A DNA stretch of 64,000 bases, from positions 1 through 64,000 of the forward strand of contig JAJEGU010000017.1 in assembly GCA_022819645.1 (NCBI GenBank), read 5' to 3'. Origin of the DNA: Pseudomonadales bacterium (GTDB taxonomy: Bacteria > Pseudomonadota > Gammaproteobacteria > Pseudomonadales > Pseudohongiellaceae). Under the pieces are notes generated by a model. The model saw only the letters and a program-made list of their open reading frames with translations, searched no databases and was not told where the DNA came from. The first letter of the stretch is position 1, and each line of letters opens with the position of its first letter. Positions 44,188 to 52,380 of this stretch are shown piece by piece. The translations under genes and the position numbers were made by a program.

Positions 44188-45346
44188 AGGTCGCCGCCAA
44201 CAGCCAGGAACGCTTCAGCCGGGCCGCGTTGATCCAGACTCCGGTCACCGACATGGCGGTCATCATCAGGCCAAGAATGAACCACAGCAGCTTGCTCCAT
44301 ACGCCGCCAAAATAGCCGAAATGCAGGGGATCCGAGGCTTCCGAAATGCGCGTGTGGGAGTCGAGTTCCTCACCCCGGTAGCTGCCGAGCACATCCCCGC
44401 TTGCCGGATCGATATGGACGCCATTGGCCCGGGGCCGCACCAGCATGGCGGACAATTCTCCGTGAATCGTCAGCGGCGCGCCGGCATTGCCAGGGAACAG
44501 AATTCGGCCGGGCTCCAGGCCCGGCAGTTCACGCCTGGCGTTCTGCAGCGCAAGATCGATAGCGGCGCCGTCAAGTTGTTGTGGCAGGGCGGCATCCCTG
44601 TCGGCCATTTCCCCTGCCGCGGCGGGTAAAGGCGGCGCCCGGCCGCCAAGTTCTTCCACAAGGTACCAGAGGCTGGTGATGGCAATCAGGGCGATGAACC
44701 AGCTTCCCCACAACCCCAGCAGGCGATGCAGGTCGCCATTCCAGATTCGCGGCTTGCGCCCGAAGCGCGGCCACTTGAACAGGCCCCGCCAGAACTTCTT
44801 GTAGACCACGAAACCCGCGATCAGGGAGATCAGCAAGGGAAAGGCCAGAGCCGTCACCAGGGGTATGCCGATATGCAGGGGCAGCATGAGGTGCCGGTGG
44901 AGTTCACGGAAAAGCCGCTGCATATTGAAGAATGAAGTCATGCCCAGGGTTGCGCCGTCCGCCGGATTGAACCAGACCCGCACGAGTTCCCCGCCGGGGC
45001 TTCGGGCCAGCATTTGCAGAGCGAACCAGTTGTCCTGGAAGCGGGCAAGGTTGAGCGGCCGATACTCCGGATACTCCCGGCGCATGTTGTCGAAGGCCGC
45101 GCCCCAGGCCACCCCGTTCCCGGCGACGCGCTCCGTGGCGCGCATTTCCGGGTTCAGCAGCCAGTCGATCTCATAGCTGAAAACGGCGATGGTTCCTGTC
45201 GCCAGAATGAAGCTCATCAGCAGTGAAAGCTTGAGCCCGAGCCAGGAATGGACCGTGAACCAGAGCCGGTCCCTGGCCTGCTTTTCCGTCAGGCGTTCGT
45301 CAGCGGCCCTTTCCGCGGAGGCTCCCGGCTGGGTCGAGGCATTCAT
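44156..45346 (-). CDS. PepSY-associated TM protein (PiuB-type)
   Basis: This 396-residue inner-membrane protein has four main helices: '[36 protein letters not shown]', '[34 protein letters not shown]', '[22 protein letters not shown]' and '[22 protein letters not shown]'. Conserved His residues at helix ends ([21 protein letters not shown]) suggest haem ligation as in PepSY-TM reductases. The family often serves siderophore or iron reduction. It overlaps the cupin gene by ATGA, so they form an operon. Confidence 0.85.
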   Translation of the reverse strand: MNASTQPGASAERAADERLTEKQARDRLWFTVHSWLGLKLSLLMSFILATGTIAVFSYEIDWLLNPEMRATERVAGNGVAWGAAFDNMRREYPEYRPLNLARFQDNWFALQMLARSPGGELVRVWFNPADGATLGMTSFFNMQRLFRELHRHLMLPLHIGIPLVTALAFPLLISLIAGFVVYKKFWRGLFKWPRFGRKPRIWNGDLHRLLGLWGSWFIALIAITSLWYLVEELGGRAPPLPAAAGEMADRDAALPQQLDGAAIDLALQNARRELPGLEPGRILFPGNAGAPLTIHGELSAMLVRPRANGVHIDPASGDVLGSYRGEELDSHTRISEASDPLHFGYFGGVWSKLLWFILGLMMTAMSVTGVWINAARLKRSWLLAATFSPADFRRSA

Positions 45347-46530
45347 TGCGCGGCTTCAATCAGGCCGAATGCCGACAGCTTGCGGACCGCCTCGACCCGC
45401 TGGGCCATGTCAAGGGCAGCAAAGGCCGCCGGGGTAAACACTTCCCCGGACAGAAAAACTTCCAGTCCCGGCGCCGCCTCGATGGCGAAATGCAGGTTGC
45501 CGCCGGGGCCGACGATGACCGCTTCGGTTTCGCCCTGTCGCAGAATCGCTTGCAGATGTGGGCGCCGCACAAAGCGGTCGTTTTCGTTCACCGGCACTGA
45601 GGCGGCGTTCAATGCTCCCCGCAGGTCGCCGCGGCGCTGGCGCAGGAAGCTCTCGCGGAAAAACGCGAGCACTTCGTCGAAATCCGCCTGCTCGGCGAAA
45701 TCGCGACACAGCTTGCGAAACTGCTCCGCGAGCAATTCCGGATCGAAATCACGGCGGGCGAAGCCGGGCGGCAGCGAGCGGCGGAATTCTGGATTGCGCA
45801 GCGCCACTTCGGAGACGGCTTCAAGCATCAGATCTGCCCATTTCTTCACCATCAGCCCGGTGGTGACATGCAGCGAAGGAGCATCGCCGCAGCCGGAAGC
45901 ATCGTGCATCAGGCCACGGGGGATGTAGAGGCAATCGCCGGGCTCGAGCAGGAACTCCCGGTCCATCTCACCCGGGCTGTGGGCGCCGGCCTTGAAAGCT
46001 TCGCCGCGGTAGGGATTCTCCACGGGCTTCTCATACAGGCGCCACTGCTTCTGGCCCGCGAGCTGGATGATGAATACGTCGTGATCGTCGTAGTGGGTAT
46101 TGAAACCCTGGTTTCCCGGCGGTGTGAGGTAGGCATTGGTCTGCACATGGCAACTGAATACCATTTCCAGCGCGCGGCAGAAGCGGGCGAGGCTGGCGTC
46201 GCCCTGCTGCAACTGGTTGAGGATAATCGTGGCCCCGCGCTGGTAATGCCGGACCACCGCGCCCCGGTCGATGGCGCCATTGCGAAAAGTGTAGTCCGAG
46301 CGCTTGATGGCTGGTTGGCTGCGGGCCATCGACAGCGAGGAAGACGGCAATTCGGAGCTTGCGATGATCTCGTCGATGCGGTCGAGGCTGAGCAGTTCGG
46401 CAAAACGAGCGGGATCGGCGCGCCTGCAATGCAAGGCGCGCTGTTCGTAATGGCTCTCCAGAAATTCCTGTTCCGGAACCGGACCGATCAGCCAGGACAG
46501 CGGGTCCGCCATCCCGATTTTTTCCGTCAT
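45343..46530 (-). CDS. JmjC/cupin_4-domain oxygenase
   Basis: This 395-residue protein is of the ribosomal-oxygenase-like (RoxA/YcfD) group. The iron site is NTHYDDHDVFIIQLAGQKQW (His-x-Asp) with the distal His in APSLHVTTGL; a C-terminal winged-helix-like region follows. Such 2-oxoglutarate/Fe(II) enzymes hydroxylate protein side chains. Here the gene is coupled to a PepSY protein, and the target could be something other than a ribosomal protein. A foldback element begins seven bases upstream of the start. Confidence 0.8.
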   Translation of the reverse strand: MTEKIGMADPLSWLIGPVPEQEFLESHYEQRALHCRRADPARFAELLSLDRIDEIIASSELPSSSLSMARSQPAIKRSDYTFRNGAIDRGAVVRHYQRGATIILNQLQQGDASLARFCRALEMVFSCHVQTNAYLTPPGNQGFNTHYDDHDVFIIQLAGQKQWRLYEKPVENPYRGEAFKAGAHSPGEMDREFLLEPGDCLYIPRGLMHDASGCGDAPSLHVTTGLMVKKWADLMLEAVSEVALRNPEFRRSLPPGFARRDFDPELLAEQFRKLCRDFAEQADFDEVLAFFRESFLRQRRGDLRGALNAASVPVNENDRFVRRPHLQAILRQGETEAVIVGPGGNLHFAIEAAPGLEVFLSGEVFTPAAFAALDMAQRVEAVRKLSAFGLIEAAQ

Positions 46531-46536
46531 GCCGGG

Positions 46537-46703
46537 CTATGAGCCTGCGCCGTAGGAATTCACGGCTGCAAATCCGCTCTCATCCACGCCCCTGGCTGCT
46601 CGATTTCGTTGCATATTCATCAATATTCGCCTCAATCGACCGGCCAGGGGCGCGGCGATAGCGAATTTTCGCTTTCGCGAATTCCTACGGCACAGGCTCC
46701 TGG
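46537..46703 (-). repeat. 167-bp foldback element, copy D
   Basis: This copy is 167 bp, inverted relative to A and B, with decayed ends (CTAT left, CTGG right). Inner arms and loop match the others. Confidence 0.9.
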
Positions 46704-46726
46704 GAACCTGCGCCGCAGGCTCCTAG
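46700..46726. repeat. Mini-derivative of foldback element (ends only)
   Basis: CTGGGAACCTGCGCCGCAGG CTCCTAG is two element termini joined back to back with the whole interior missing. It directly follows copy D and carries the TAG stop of the Tat-repeat protein. A similar end-only form is at 7890-7910. Confidence 0.65.
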
Positions 46727-47139
46727 TCTTCCAGGCCCCTGCCGTTGCGACCGCTGTTGTCGACGCCTTCGCCGCCGGATTGGTCGCTGGCGTCCGTACT
46801 CTCACCGCCGGACTGGTCGCTGGTGTTGGGTTCCTCCTGATCAGGCGGGTCACCGGCTTCGTTATCTTCCCCGCCGGACTGATCGCTGGCATCGGGTTCT
46901 TCGCCGCCGTACTGATCATTTGCGTCAGTATCGCCGCCACCGGACTGGTCACTGGCGTCTGTGCTTTCCCCACCCGCCTGATCGCTGCTGTCGGCGCCTT
47001 CCTGCCGCCCCAGTGCGTGGGAAGACGAGACCACTCCAAGAAAGGAAGTCGCCGACGCCACCGCCGCGGCGCCCGTCACTGCCTCCAGGAAAGACCTCCG
47101 CGTGAATTCATCCTGCTTGCCGATTTTTTCGCTGGCCAT
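46723..47139 (-). CDS. Tat-exported acidic protein of 11-residue repeats
   Basis: This 138-residue protein has a Tat signal (TRRSFLEAVTGAAAVASATS), then eight consecutive 11-residue units of the type ASDQSGGESTD, rich in Asp, Gly, Ser and Gln, with almost no hydrophobic residue. It is probably a disordered, acidic exported protein; metal or Ca binding is possible. The last unit (NSGRNGRGLED) is degenerate, and the TAG comes from the foldback derivative. I do not recognise the family. It lies upstream of the cupin/PepSY pair behind Fur-box-like sites. Confidence 0.7.
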   Translation of the reverse strand: MASEKIGKQDEFTRRSFLEAVTGAAAVASATSFLGVVSSSHALGRQEGADSSDQAGGESTDASDQSGGGDTDANDQYGGEEPDASDQSGGEDNEAGDPPDQEEPNTSDQSGGESTDASDQSGGEGVDNSGRNGRGLED

Positions 47140-47173
47140 ATCGTTACCCCATTTGTTCCAAAAATGAATCGGC

Positions 47174-47228
47174 GAATGATAATGGGGTTGAGTCTCGCAT
47201 GCAACTGCGAAGTATTCTCATTTGCAAT
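47174..47228. promoter_or_regulatory. Fur-box-like half-sites
   Basis: AATGATAAT (47175-47183) and ATTCTCATT (47214-47222, reverse AATGAGAAT) resemble halves of the Fur box GATAATGATAATCATTATC. They lie 35-90 bases before the Tat-repeat gene. The 226-base gap 47140-47365 holds no gene otherwise. Confidence 0.35.
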
Positions 47229-47365
47229 AATATAGCGCCTCTCCGGGCGACCGTGCCCTGAGTCCGTGGCGAACAGACTTTCACGGAGATAAAATCGCGC
47301 CAGGAGCTTGCGGTGCAGGCTACTGATATTGGTGGTGTTGAGCAATGGCTGTGAGGAGACCGTCC

Positions 47366-48496
47366 ATGAATCCGTCAGGAAAGCGAGGTTTCGCAATCGC
47401 GTTGTCGCTGCTGTTCGCCACGAGCGGAAACGCCACTGCCCAGAGCGACGATTTTGTTTTTTACTCCGAACTGGCCAGGGACTGGTATGAGGCCGGTTCT
47501 TACTTCGAATGGCAATCCACCACGGCAAACAACAACGGCGCCGTGGTCGACGTGCATTACCAGACCTTCGGCGACCCTTCGGATCCGCAATTGCTGCTCG
47601 TGCATGGCTATCCCCGGTCCAGCTTCGACTATGAAGAAATGATCGTCCACCTGCAGAACGACTATTACATCGCCACGCTCGACTTCCCCGGCTTCGGTTT
47701 CTCCGAAAAGCCCCTGAACGACTATTCCTACCTGCTCGAAGACGACGCGCGGCTGCTTGATTACTTCCTGCGCGAGATCGTCGAGTTCGACGATTTCGCG
47801 ATGTTCACCCACGACCGCGGCGTCAGCGTCGGTCTCGTCTTCCTCGGCCACTATCTCGACGAAGACAGGCCTTATACGATCAACTATCACTTCCTCTCGA
47901 ACAGCGGCATGTTTCTGCCGCTGGCGAATCTTACTCCGGGCCAGACCGTGCTGCTCGATCCCGTGCGCGGCCCGGCCGCCACGGCGGAAGCGAAAGCCAG
48001 GCCGCGCCTGACCGAAGGCGATCCGGTGAGCGTCGCCTACGCCGACATACAGGCGTTCAACGACGGCATCGGCGCCAGGTTGCATGTCGGCAAGTACCTG
48101 CTCGAACGCGTCGCGAACGAGTATCGCTGGCTCGACAATCTGCCGCGAAGCCCTATTCCGGTCGCTTATGTGTGGGGCGCGCTGGATCCGGTCAATCCCC
48201 TTCGCACAGCCAACTACGTCTGGGCCGAGTATCTCAACGAGCGCGATGTGGAAAGTTCCTTCTGGGTTCTGCCCACCGCAAGCCACTACCCGCAACGCGA
48301 CCGCCCGGCCGAGTTGGCCAAGATCATCAAGCTCGCGCTTTCCGGCGGAGTACCGAGCCAGGAAGAGGGCGACGAATTCATGTGGACCTGGAACCGCCAG
48401 CGAACCGAACACGACGCGATTTTCGTCGGCCATTCCATCATCGAGGAAATGGAATTCGAAGGCGCCGTGGAATACACACCGCAGGGATATCGGTAA
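47366..48496 (+). CDS. Exported alpha/beta hydrolase (haloalkane dehalogenase/epoxide hydrolase type)
   Basis: This 376-residue protein has a signal peptide (GFAIALSLLFATSGNATA). The core has LLLVHGYPRSSFDYEEMI (oxyanion HGYP), DFPGFGFSEKP, FTHDRGVSVGL with an Asp nucleophile, as in haloalkane dehalogenases and epoxide hydrolases rather than Ser esterases, and ASHYPQRDRP with the catalytic His. The exact reaction is open. It has a C-terminal extension after the His (EFMWTWNRQ...EYTPQGYR). Confidence 0.82.
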   Translation: MNPSGKRGFAIALSLLFATSGNATAQSDDFVFYSELARDWYEAGSYFEWQSTTANNNGAVVDVHYQTFGDPSDPQLLLVHGYPRSSFDYEEMIVHLQNDYYIATLDFPGFGFSEKPLNDYSYLLEDDARLLDYFLREIVEFDDFAMFTHDRGVSVGLVFLGHYLDEDRPYTINYHFLSNSGMFLPLANLTPGQTVLLDPVRGPAATAEAKARPRLTEGDPVSVAYADIQAFNDGIGARLHVGKYLLERVANEYRWLDNLPRSPIPVAYVWGALDPVNPLRTANYVWAEYLNERDVESSFWVLPTASHYPQRDRPAELAKIIKLALSGGVPSQEEGDEFMWTWNRQRTEHDAIFVGHSIIEEMEFEGAVEYTPQGYR

Positions 48497-48509
48497 GAGT
48501 AGTACTCTT
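48495..48509. repeat. 15-bp palindrome after hydrolase stop
   Basis: AAGAGTAGTACTCTT is a perfect palindrome directly after the TAA stop. No T-run follows, so I do not call a terminator with certainty. Confidence 0.5.
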
Positions 48510-48545
48510 GAATATACTTGGATGTTGCCCTTATCGGCATCCCGC

Positions 48546-49796
48546 TCAGGACCAAAGCTGGCTTACCGGCATGGCGTAGAGTCGGTCGCCGGTTCTTTGG
48601 ATGCGCTCGCCGTCGTGCAGCACGATGCCGCAGGCGAACGTGTCGCCGGTAGCGTCCTGTAGGCGTTTGAGTCCTCGAAAATCTTCGGGCTTTGCTGTCA
48701 TCCCGGTTTTCACTTCTATTCCGAGAATCTTGCCGCCCCGTTCGATGACGCAGTCGACTTCGACTCCGTCCTTGTCGCGATAGTGTCTGATGGATTCGCC
48801 AACTTGCGCTCTGCCCGCCAGTTTCGTCAATTCGGCGAATACGAATCCTTCGAGCAATGCGCCGAATTTGTTTCGATCCCGCTTCAGGATTTCCACATTC
48901 ACTCCGCTCAGGGCGGAGAGCAACCCGGAATCGAGAAAGTGAAGTTTGGGAGCCTTGATGAGGCGCCTGCGGTCGTTTCGATGCCACGCGCCCAGTTTTC
49001 GAATGACGAACATTTGTTCGAGAAGCGTCAACCAGCGGTTTACGGTTTTGGCGTCAACTCCCAACGGTGAGGCCATTGCCGCAAGGTTCAACAATTGTCC
49101 GGTGCGCGCCGCGGCATGTTCCAGCAACACCGACAGTCCGTCTTGCCTCGACACTCGCGCCAGTTCGGCCACGTCGCGTTCGGCAAGCGAGCGGGCGTAG
49201 TTTTTCAGCCAAATCTCGCGTCTCGCCCCTTGCCTGCGCCGCAACGCTTCGGCATAACTTCCCGCAACCACGCGCTCCATCAGATTCCCGGTGCGCCCGG
49301 TTTCCCGCAATGCCGGGAAATCGCAATCCATGGCGCGGCTCAGAAACTGCGGCGAATCGCGCTGTTCGATTTCGGCTTGGGAAAAAGGCAAAAGCTCTAT
49401 CGTTTCCACCCTCCCCGCCAGCGAGTCTGGAGATAATGCGCCGCGAAACAGGTCCACGGAGCCGGTGATCAGGAATCGGCCCGGTCGCGAATCTTCATCG
49501 ACCGCCAGTTTGAGCGCAAGGACCAGATCGGGCGCACGTTGCACTTCATCGATAACCGCCCGGTCCAGGCTTTGGATGAAACCCGCGGGATCACTTATCG
49601 CGAATTGACGATACTGAATATCGTCGAGAGTAACGAAGGTCATGCCTTCTTCAGTGGCTATCTTGCGAGCCAGAGTTGTTTTTCCCGATTGGCGGGGGCC
49701 GACCAGGGCGACAATCCTGGCATCGCCCAACGCCATGCGAATCGGAGCCTCCGCATGGCGTCGCAGTATCTCGTCCTGTTTTGTCGGTGCCGGCAT
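48546..49796 (-). CDS. AAA ATPase with DUF4143 C-terminal domain (second copy)
   Basis: This 416-residue protein has Walker A LVGPRQSGKTTLARKIA, Walker B AVIDEVQRAPDL, sensor 'FLITGSVDLF', then DUF4143 with DGVEVD and LGIEVKTG as a PD-(D/E)xK-like core. MPAPTKQ at 49796 is the likely start. It is only distantly similar to the protein at 1329-2582 but shares domain order. Immediately upstream (seven bases) is an array of four 22-bp units, parallel to the array before the first copy. Confidence 0.87.
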   Translation of the reverse strand: MPAPTKQDEILRRHAEAPIRMALGDARIVALVGPRQSGKTTLARKIATEEGMTFVTLDDIQYRQFAISDPAGFIQSLDRAVIDEVQRAPDLVLALKLAVDEDSRPGRFLITGSVDLFRGALSPDSLAGRVETIELLPFSQAEIEQRDSPQFLSRAMDCDFPALRETGRTGNLMERVVAGSYAEALRRRQGARREIWLKNYARSLAERDVAELARVSRQDGLSVLLEHAAARTGQLLNLAAMASPLGVDAKTVNRWLTLLEQMFVIRKLGAWHRNDRRRLIKAPKLHFLDSGLLSALSGVNVEILKRDRNKFGALLEGFVFAELTKLAGRAQVGESIRHYRDKDGVEVDCVIERGGKILGIEVKTGMTAKPEDFRGLKRLQDATGDTFACGIVLHDGERIQRTGDRLYAMPVSQLWS

Positions 49797-49802
49797 TGTG
49801 TT

Positions 49803-49890
49803 CGTCCAAACGGGAATCCGCTTCCGTCCAATCAGGAATTTACCACCGTCCAATCAGGAATGAAAGCCCGTCCAATCTGGAGTTGCAGGG
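49803..49890. promoter_or_regulatory. Four iterons of 22-bp period upstream of DUF4143 gene
   Basis: CGTCCAATCAGGAAT or a near match begins at 49803, 49825, 49847 and 49869, an exact 22-bp step. On the coding strand the unit core is ATTCCTGATTGGACG. The array ends seven bases from the start codon, so it covers the 5' leader and probably the promoter. Its core (TGATTGGACG) resembles that of the 2608-2709 array (TGATTTGTCG), in opposite orientation relative to the gene. Confidence 0.7.
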
Positions 49891-49914
49891 AAATTGGATG
49901 ATAACTATCGGCGG

Positions 49915-49975
49915 GTTACGGAAGACCATCGAACTCGAAGGCGCCATGGGCTATACTCCAATGGAGCCAACAGCC
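49915..49975 (+). pseudogene. Possible hydrolase 3'-end remnant
   Basis: GAACTCGAAGGCGCCATGGG CTATACTCC is about three-quarters identical to the end of the hydrolase gene at 48450-48483 and encodes ELEGAMGYTP against EFEGAVEYTP. The DUF4143 gene and its array lie between the two, so a tandem hydrolase copy may have been split. The match is short. Confidence 0.25.
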
Positions 49976-50016
49976 CGGGGCCTGATGAAGCCGAAAATCA
50001 GCAGGGCCAGGATAGT

Positions 50017-50523
50017 ATGCGCAATCTTGAGAAGTTCGTAATTCGGGACCAGCCGAAACCCGGTGAATTGGATGGGCTGCGCAACAGCATCGAATTCATG
50101 CGCGAGGAACTGGGCATGCCTCCCGGCGACCTGCCCGGTTCGCTTGACGAGGCAAGAAAAGTTCACGAAGAGCTGAAAGCCAGGGTTGCGCCTCCGACTC
50201 CGGCGCAGCTCAGAAGATTCGATTCGCTCCTGGTTGAAGTCGGCGGCACATTTTCAGGCGAACTGAATTCCCGGGCCCAGGTGGACCTGCTTATCCGGGA
50301 ACTGGAAAAAGCCAAGAGGGAAATGGGCGGAGGATACCACGGTATCCATGCGGGACTTTCAACGGACAAAAACCCTTTCAAACTGGACATTGCCGGCATC
50401 CTTGTCGCCCTGGCGATACTCGCTATCTTCTGGATTGCCTACTCGATCTCCGAAGGGTTCTTCTTGATAGCCCTGTTCATATCGGCGTTTATCAGCCTAA
50501 ATCTCTGGTTTTTCGGGCGATAA
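50017..50523 (+). CDS. Hypothetical membrane protein
   Basis: This 168-residue protein is not recognised. The first 120 residues are soluble, with a probable coiled or helical stretch (RAQVDLLIRELEKAKREMGG). Two close C-terminal membrane helices follow (DIAGILVALAILAIFWIAYS and GFFLIALFISAFISLNLWFF). ATG 50017 is preferred to the track start 49894, whose extra part overlaps repeat and remnant sequence. No operon partner is evident. Confidence 0.55.
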   Translation: MRNLEKFVIRDQPKPGELDGLRNSIEFMREELGMPPGDLPGSLDEARKVHEELKARVAPPTPAQLRRFDSLLVEVGGTFSGELNSRAQVDLLIRELEKAKREMGGGYHGIHAGLSTDKNPFKLDIAGILVALAILAIFWIAYSISEGFFLIALFISAFISLNLWFFGR

Positions 50524-50609
50524 CCAAGATGGTTGCCCGAACTGGGAATCTATCGATTCGTCAAGATAATTCTCCGCAAACAAGCTTCCCTGTATTGGCA
50601 AAACCATAC

Positions 50610-51023
50610 TCAACCACCATTCGCTGATGACGAAGGCAGAGCAGCCGGAATATCTGTATGGCTGAAGTCGTTTCCTTTATACAGCAAAGCTTCGCCCGTG
50701 ACCCGGGACAGGGCATATGCAAAGCAGTCGCCAAAGTTCAATGCAGCCCGATGCCTGCCTTTACCGAATTGGCGCCATGCCTGTCCGGCGACTCTGGATT
50801 GCTCTCCAGTCACCGGAGCAGTTTCTATTCCGGCAGTTTCGAGGAAGGCATCGAGTTCGTTGCCAGCCTCAATGCCTCCACGACTTTCCACCACGATAGC
50901 CGCCTCCAACAGGTTTGCCGCCGAAATCTGGCAATTCATTGAGGTCGCGATTGCGGTTTCGTATTCCTGGGCATCAGGTTCCCGATCGAGGACGGCAATC
51001 AGTGCGGAACTGTCTACGATCAC
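50610..51023 (-). CDS. vapC: VapC-type PIN-domain toxin
   Basis: This 137-residue PIN ribonuclease has IVDSSALIAVLDREP (first acidic residue), NLLEAAIVVES (second) and NFGDCFAYALSRVTG (third), the metal-binding acidic triad. It cleaves RNA, often initiator or other tRNAs. GTG start overlaps vapB by GTGA, which supports translational coupling; the track start is too long. Confidence 0.88.
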   Translation of the reverse strand: MIVDSSALIAVLDREPDAQEYETAIATSMNCQISAANLLEAAIVVESRGGIEAGNELDAFLETAGIETAPVTGEQSRVAGQAWRQFGKGRHRAALNFGDCFAYALSRVTGEALLYKGNDFSHTDIPAALPSSSANGG

Positions 51024-51277
51024 TTCGGGAGACCCCTTTCGTCGTATAGCAAATCGCCATGATCCACCGCACCGGGGCCTGGCGCCATGAGGCGAGAGCA
51101 TCTATCTGCAATGGCGCGCATTTGATGCAGACGTACATCAATTCCAAGCCGTCTTTGTTCACGGGCAAGGCGTTCTCGGAGTGCGACAGTGATGGCACCA
51201 GTCTTTGTTTCGCCCGTCAGTATCGCCAATTTGCTGGCAAGCTGGCAGGTTTCATCGTTTTTGATGTTCAGGCTCAT
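51020..51277 (-). CDS. vapB: VapB-family antitoxin
   Basis: This 85-residue protein begins MSLNIKNDETCQLASKLAIL followed by TGETKTGAITVALRERL, the PSK-type ribbon-helix-helix/VapB pattern. It binds and neutralises VapC and represses the operon with it. It precedes vapC and overlaps it by four bases. An inverted repeat lies ten bases upstream. Confidence 0.87.
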   Translation of the reverse strand: MSLNIKNDETCQLASKLAILTGETKTGAITVALRERLAREQRRLGIDVRLHQMRAIADRCSRLMAPGPGAVDHGDLLYDERGLPK

Positions 51278-51286
51278 GGCTGCAAC

Positions 51287-51312
51287 GGTAGAAAAATTGG
51301 GAGCCTTCTACC
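51287..51312. promoter_or_regulatory. Inverted repeat, probable vapBC operator
   Basis: GGTAGAA (51287-51293) and TTCTACC (51306-51312) are exact inverted 7-mers with a 12-base spacer just before the vapB start, where VapBC autorepression usually acts. Confidence 0.6.
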
Positions 51313-51366
51313 ATACTGCTTTCCAGTGCTTTCCGCAACATGGCATACAAGAAGTTGCTCCATTGT

Positions 51367-52374
51367 CTATTTGCCTGTCCTCGAGGAAACCTGGTCCTGC
51401 AACAGTCTGCGATAATCTTCGGCCTCAAGCCTTGGGCCGAAGCGGCTGACTACGGCAGCGGCGATTCTGGTGGCGAGTTGGCCAGCCTGGGGTAAGCTCT
51501 GGCCCTTGCTGAGGGCGTACAGGAATCCGCCGGCGTATGCGTCGCCGGCGCCGGTAGTGTCGACCGCCTTGACTTTGTGGGCGTCGAGTTCGATGAAATG
51601 GTTGCCGTCGAACAAAACCGATCCTTTGGCGCCTCTGGTGACGACGAATTGCTTCGCGAACGAGCGCAATGCGACGCAGGCCTCGCCGAGATCCGCGGCG
51701 CCGGTCCAGAGGCGGGCCTCCTCTTCGTTGCAGAACATCAGGTCGACTCCATCGCCGAGCATTTCTTTCATCTGATCCGGGAAGATTTCGAGCAGCGAGG
51801 GATCGGAAAACGTAAGCGCGGTCCTGAGTCTGTTTTCCGCGGCAAACTTGCGCAATTCGATCGCCGCGGCGCGGCCGCTGTCGGAGCTGACCAGATAACC
51901 TTCGATGTATACGTACTGCGCGCGACGCACGGCGTCGAAGTCGAGATCGGCCGGCGACAGGAATTCAGAGGCTCCGAGAAAGGTGTACATCGTGCGTTCG
52001 GCGTCGGGGCTGATCATGATGAGGCAGCGGCCGGTTTCGACCTCATGGAAATCGCCGCAAGTGCGGATGCCGTGCTGGCCGAGTTCGCGCAGGTAGAAGT
52101 TCCCTGCCTCGTCATCGGCGACCTTGCACGAGAAGAATGACCGGCCGCCGAAATTGCTGATCGCGTAGAGCGAATTGGCGACCGAGCCGCCGTCCATCAT
52201 CTTGCGCATGTCGCCCCTGGCGCGCAGCGCCGCGATGATTTCCTCCTGCCGCTCGTGGGTGACGAGAGTCATGACGCCGCGGCGTACGCCGTGGGCGGGG
52301 AAGAAGTCGTCTTCGACCTGGTATTCGATGTCGACCAGCGCGTTGCCGATGCCGTAAACGTCGATTGGCTGCAC
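51367..52374 (-). CDS. Adenosine kinase (PfkB family)
   Basis: This 335-residue ribokinase-fold enzyme starts 'VYGIGNALVDIEYQV', with MDGGSVANSLYAISNFGG (nucleoside site) and VDTTGAGDAYAGGFLYALS (anion hole, catalytic Asp). The sequence pattern is that of bacterial adenosine/ribokinase-type kinases of alphaproteobacterial and gammaproteobacterial origin. It would phosphorylate adenosine to AMP in salvage; another nucleoside is possible. It is six bases from hemL and on the same strand. Confidence 0.82.
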   Translation of the reverse strand: MQPIDVYGIGNALVDIEYQVEDDFFPAHGVRRGVMTLVTHERQEEIIAALRARGDMRKMMDGGSVANSLYAISNFGGRSFFSCKVADDEAGNFYLRELGQHGIRTCGDFHEVETGRCLIMISPDAERTMYTFLGASEFLSPADLDFDAVRRAQYVYIEGYLVSSDSGRAAAIELRKFAAENRLRTALTFSDPSLLEIFPDQMKEMLGDGVDLMFCNEEEARLWTGAADLGEACVALRSFAKQFVVTRGAKGSVLFDGNHFIELDAHKVKAVDTTGAGDAYAGGFLYALSKGQSLPQAGQLATRIAAAVVSRFGPRLEAEDYRRLLQDQVSSRTGK

Positions 52375-52380
52375 GGAGCT

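Noticed and set aside
46609-47235. Hydrophobic plus ORF with GLVAGV repeats, resembling a membrane protein
   Set aside because: It is the complement of the 33-bp repeats in the Tat-repeat gene; the Tat signal and period support the minus strand.
48495-48509. Intrinsic terminator after the hydrolase gene
   Set aside because: The palindrome lacks a following T-run.
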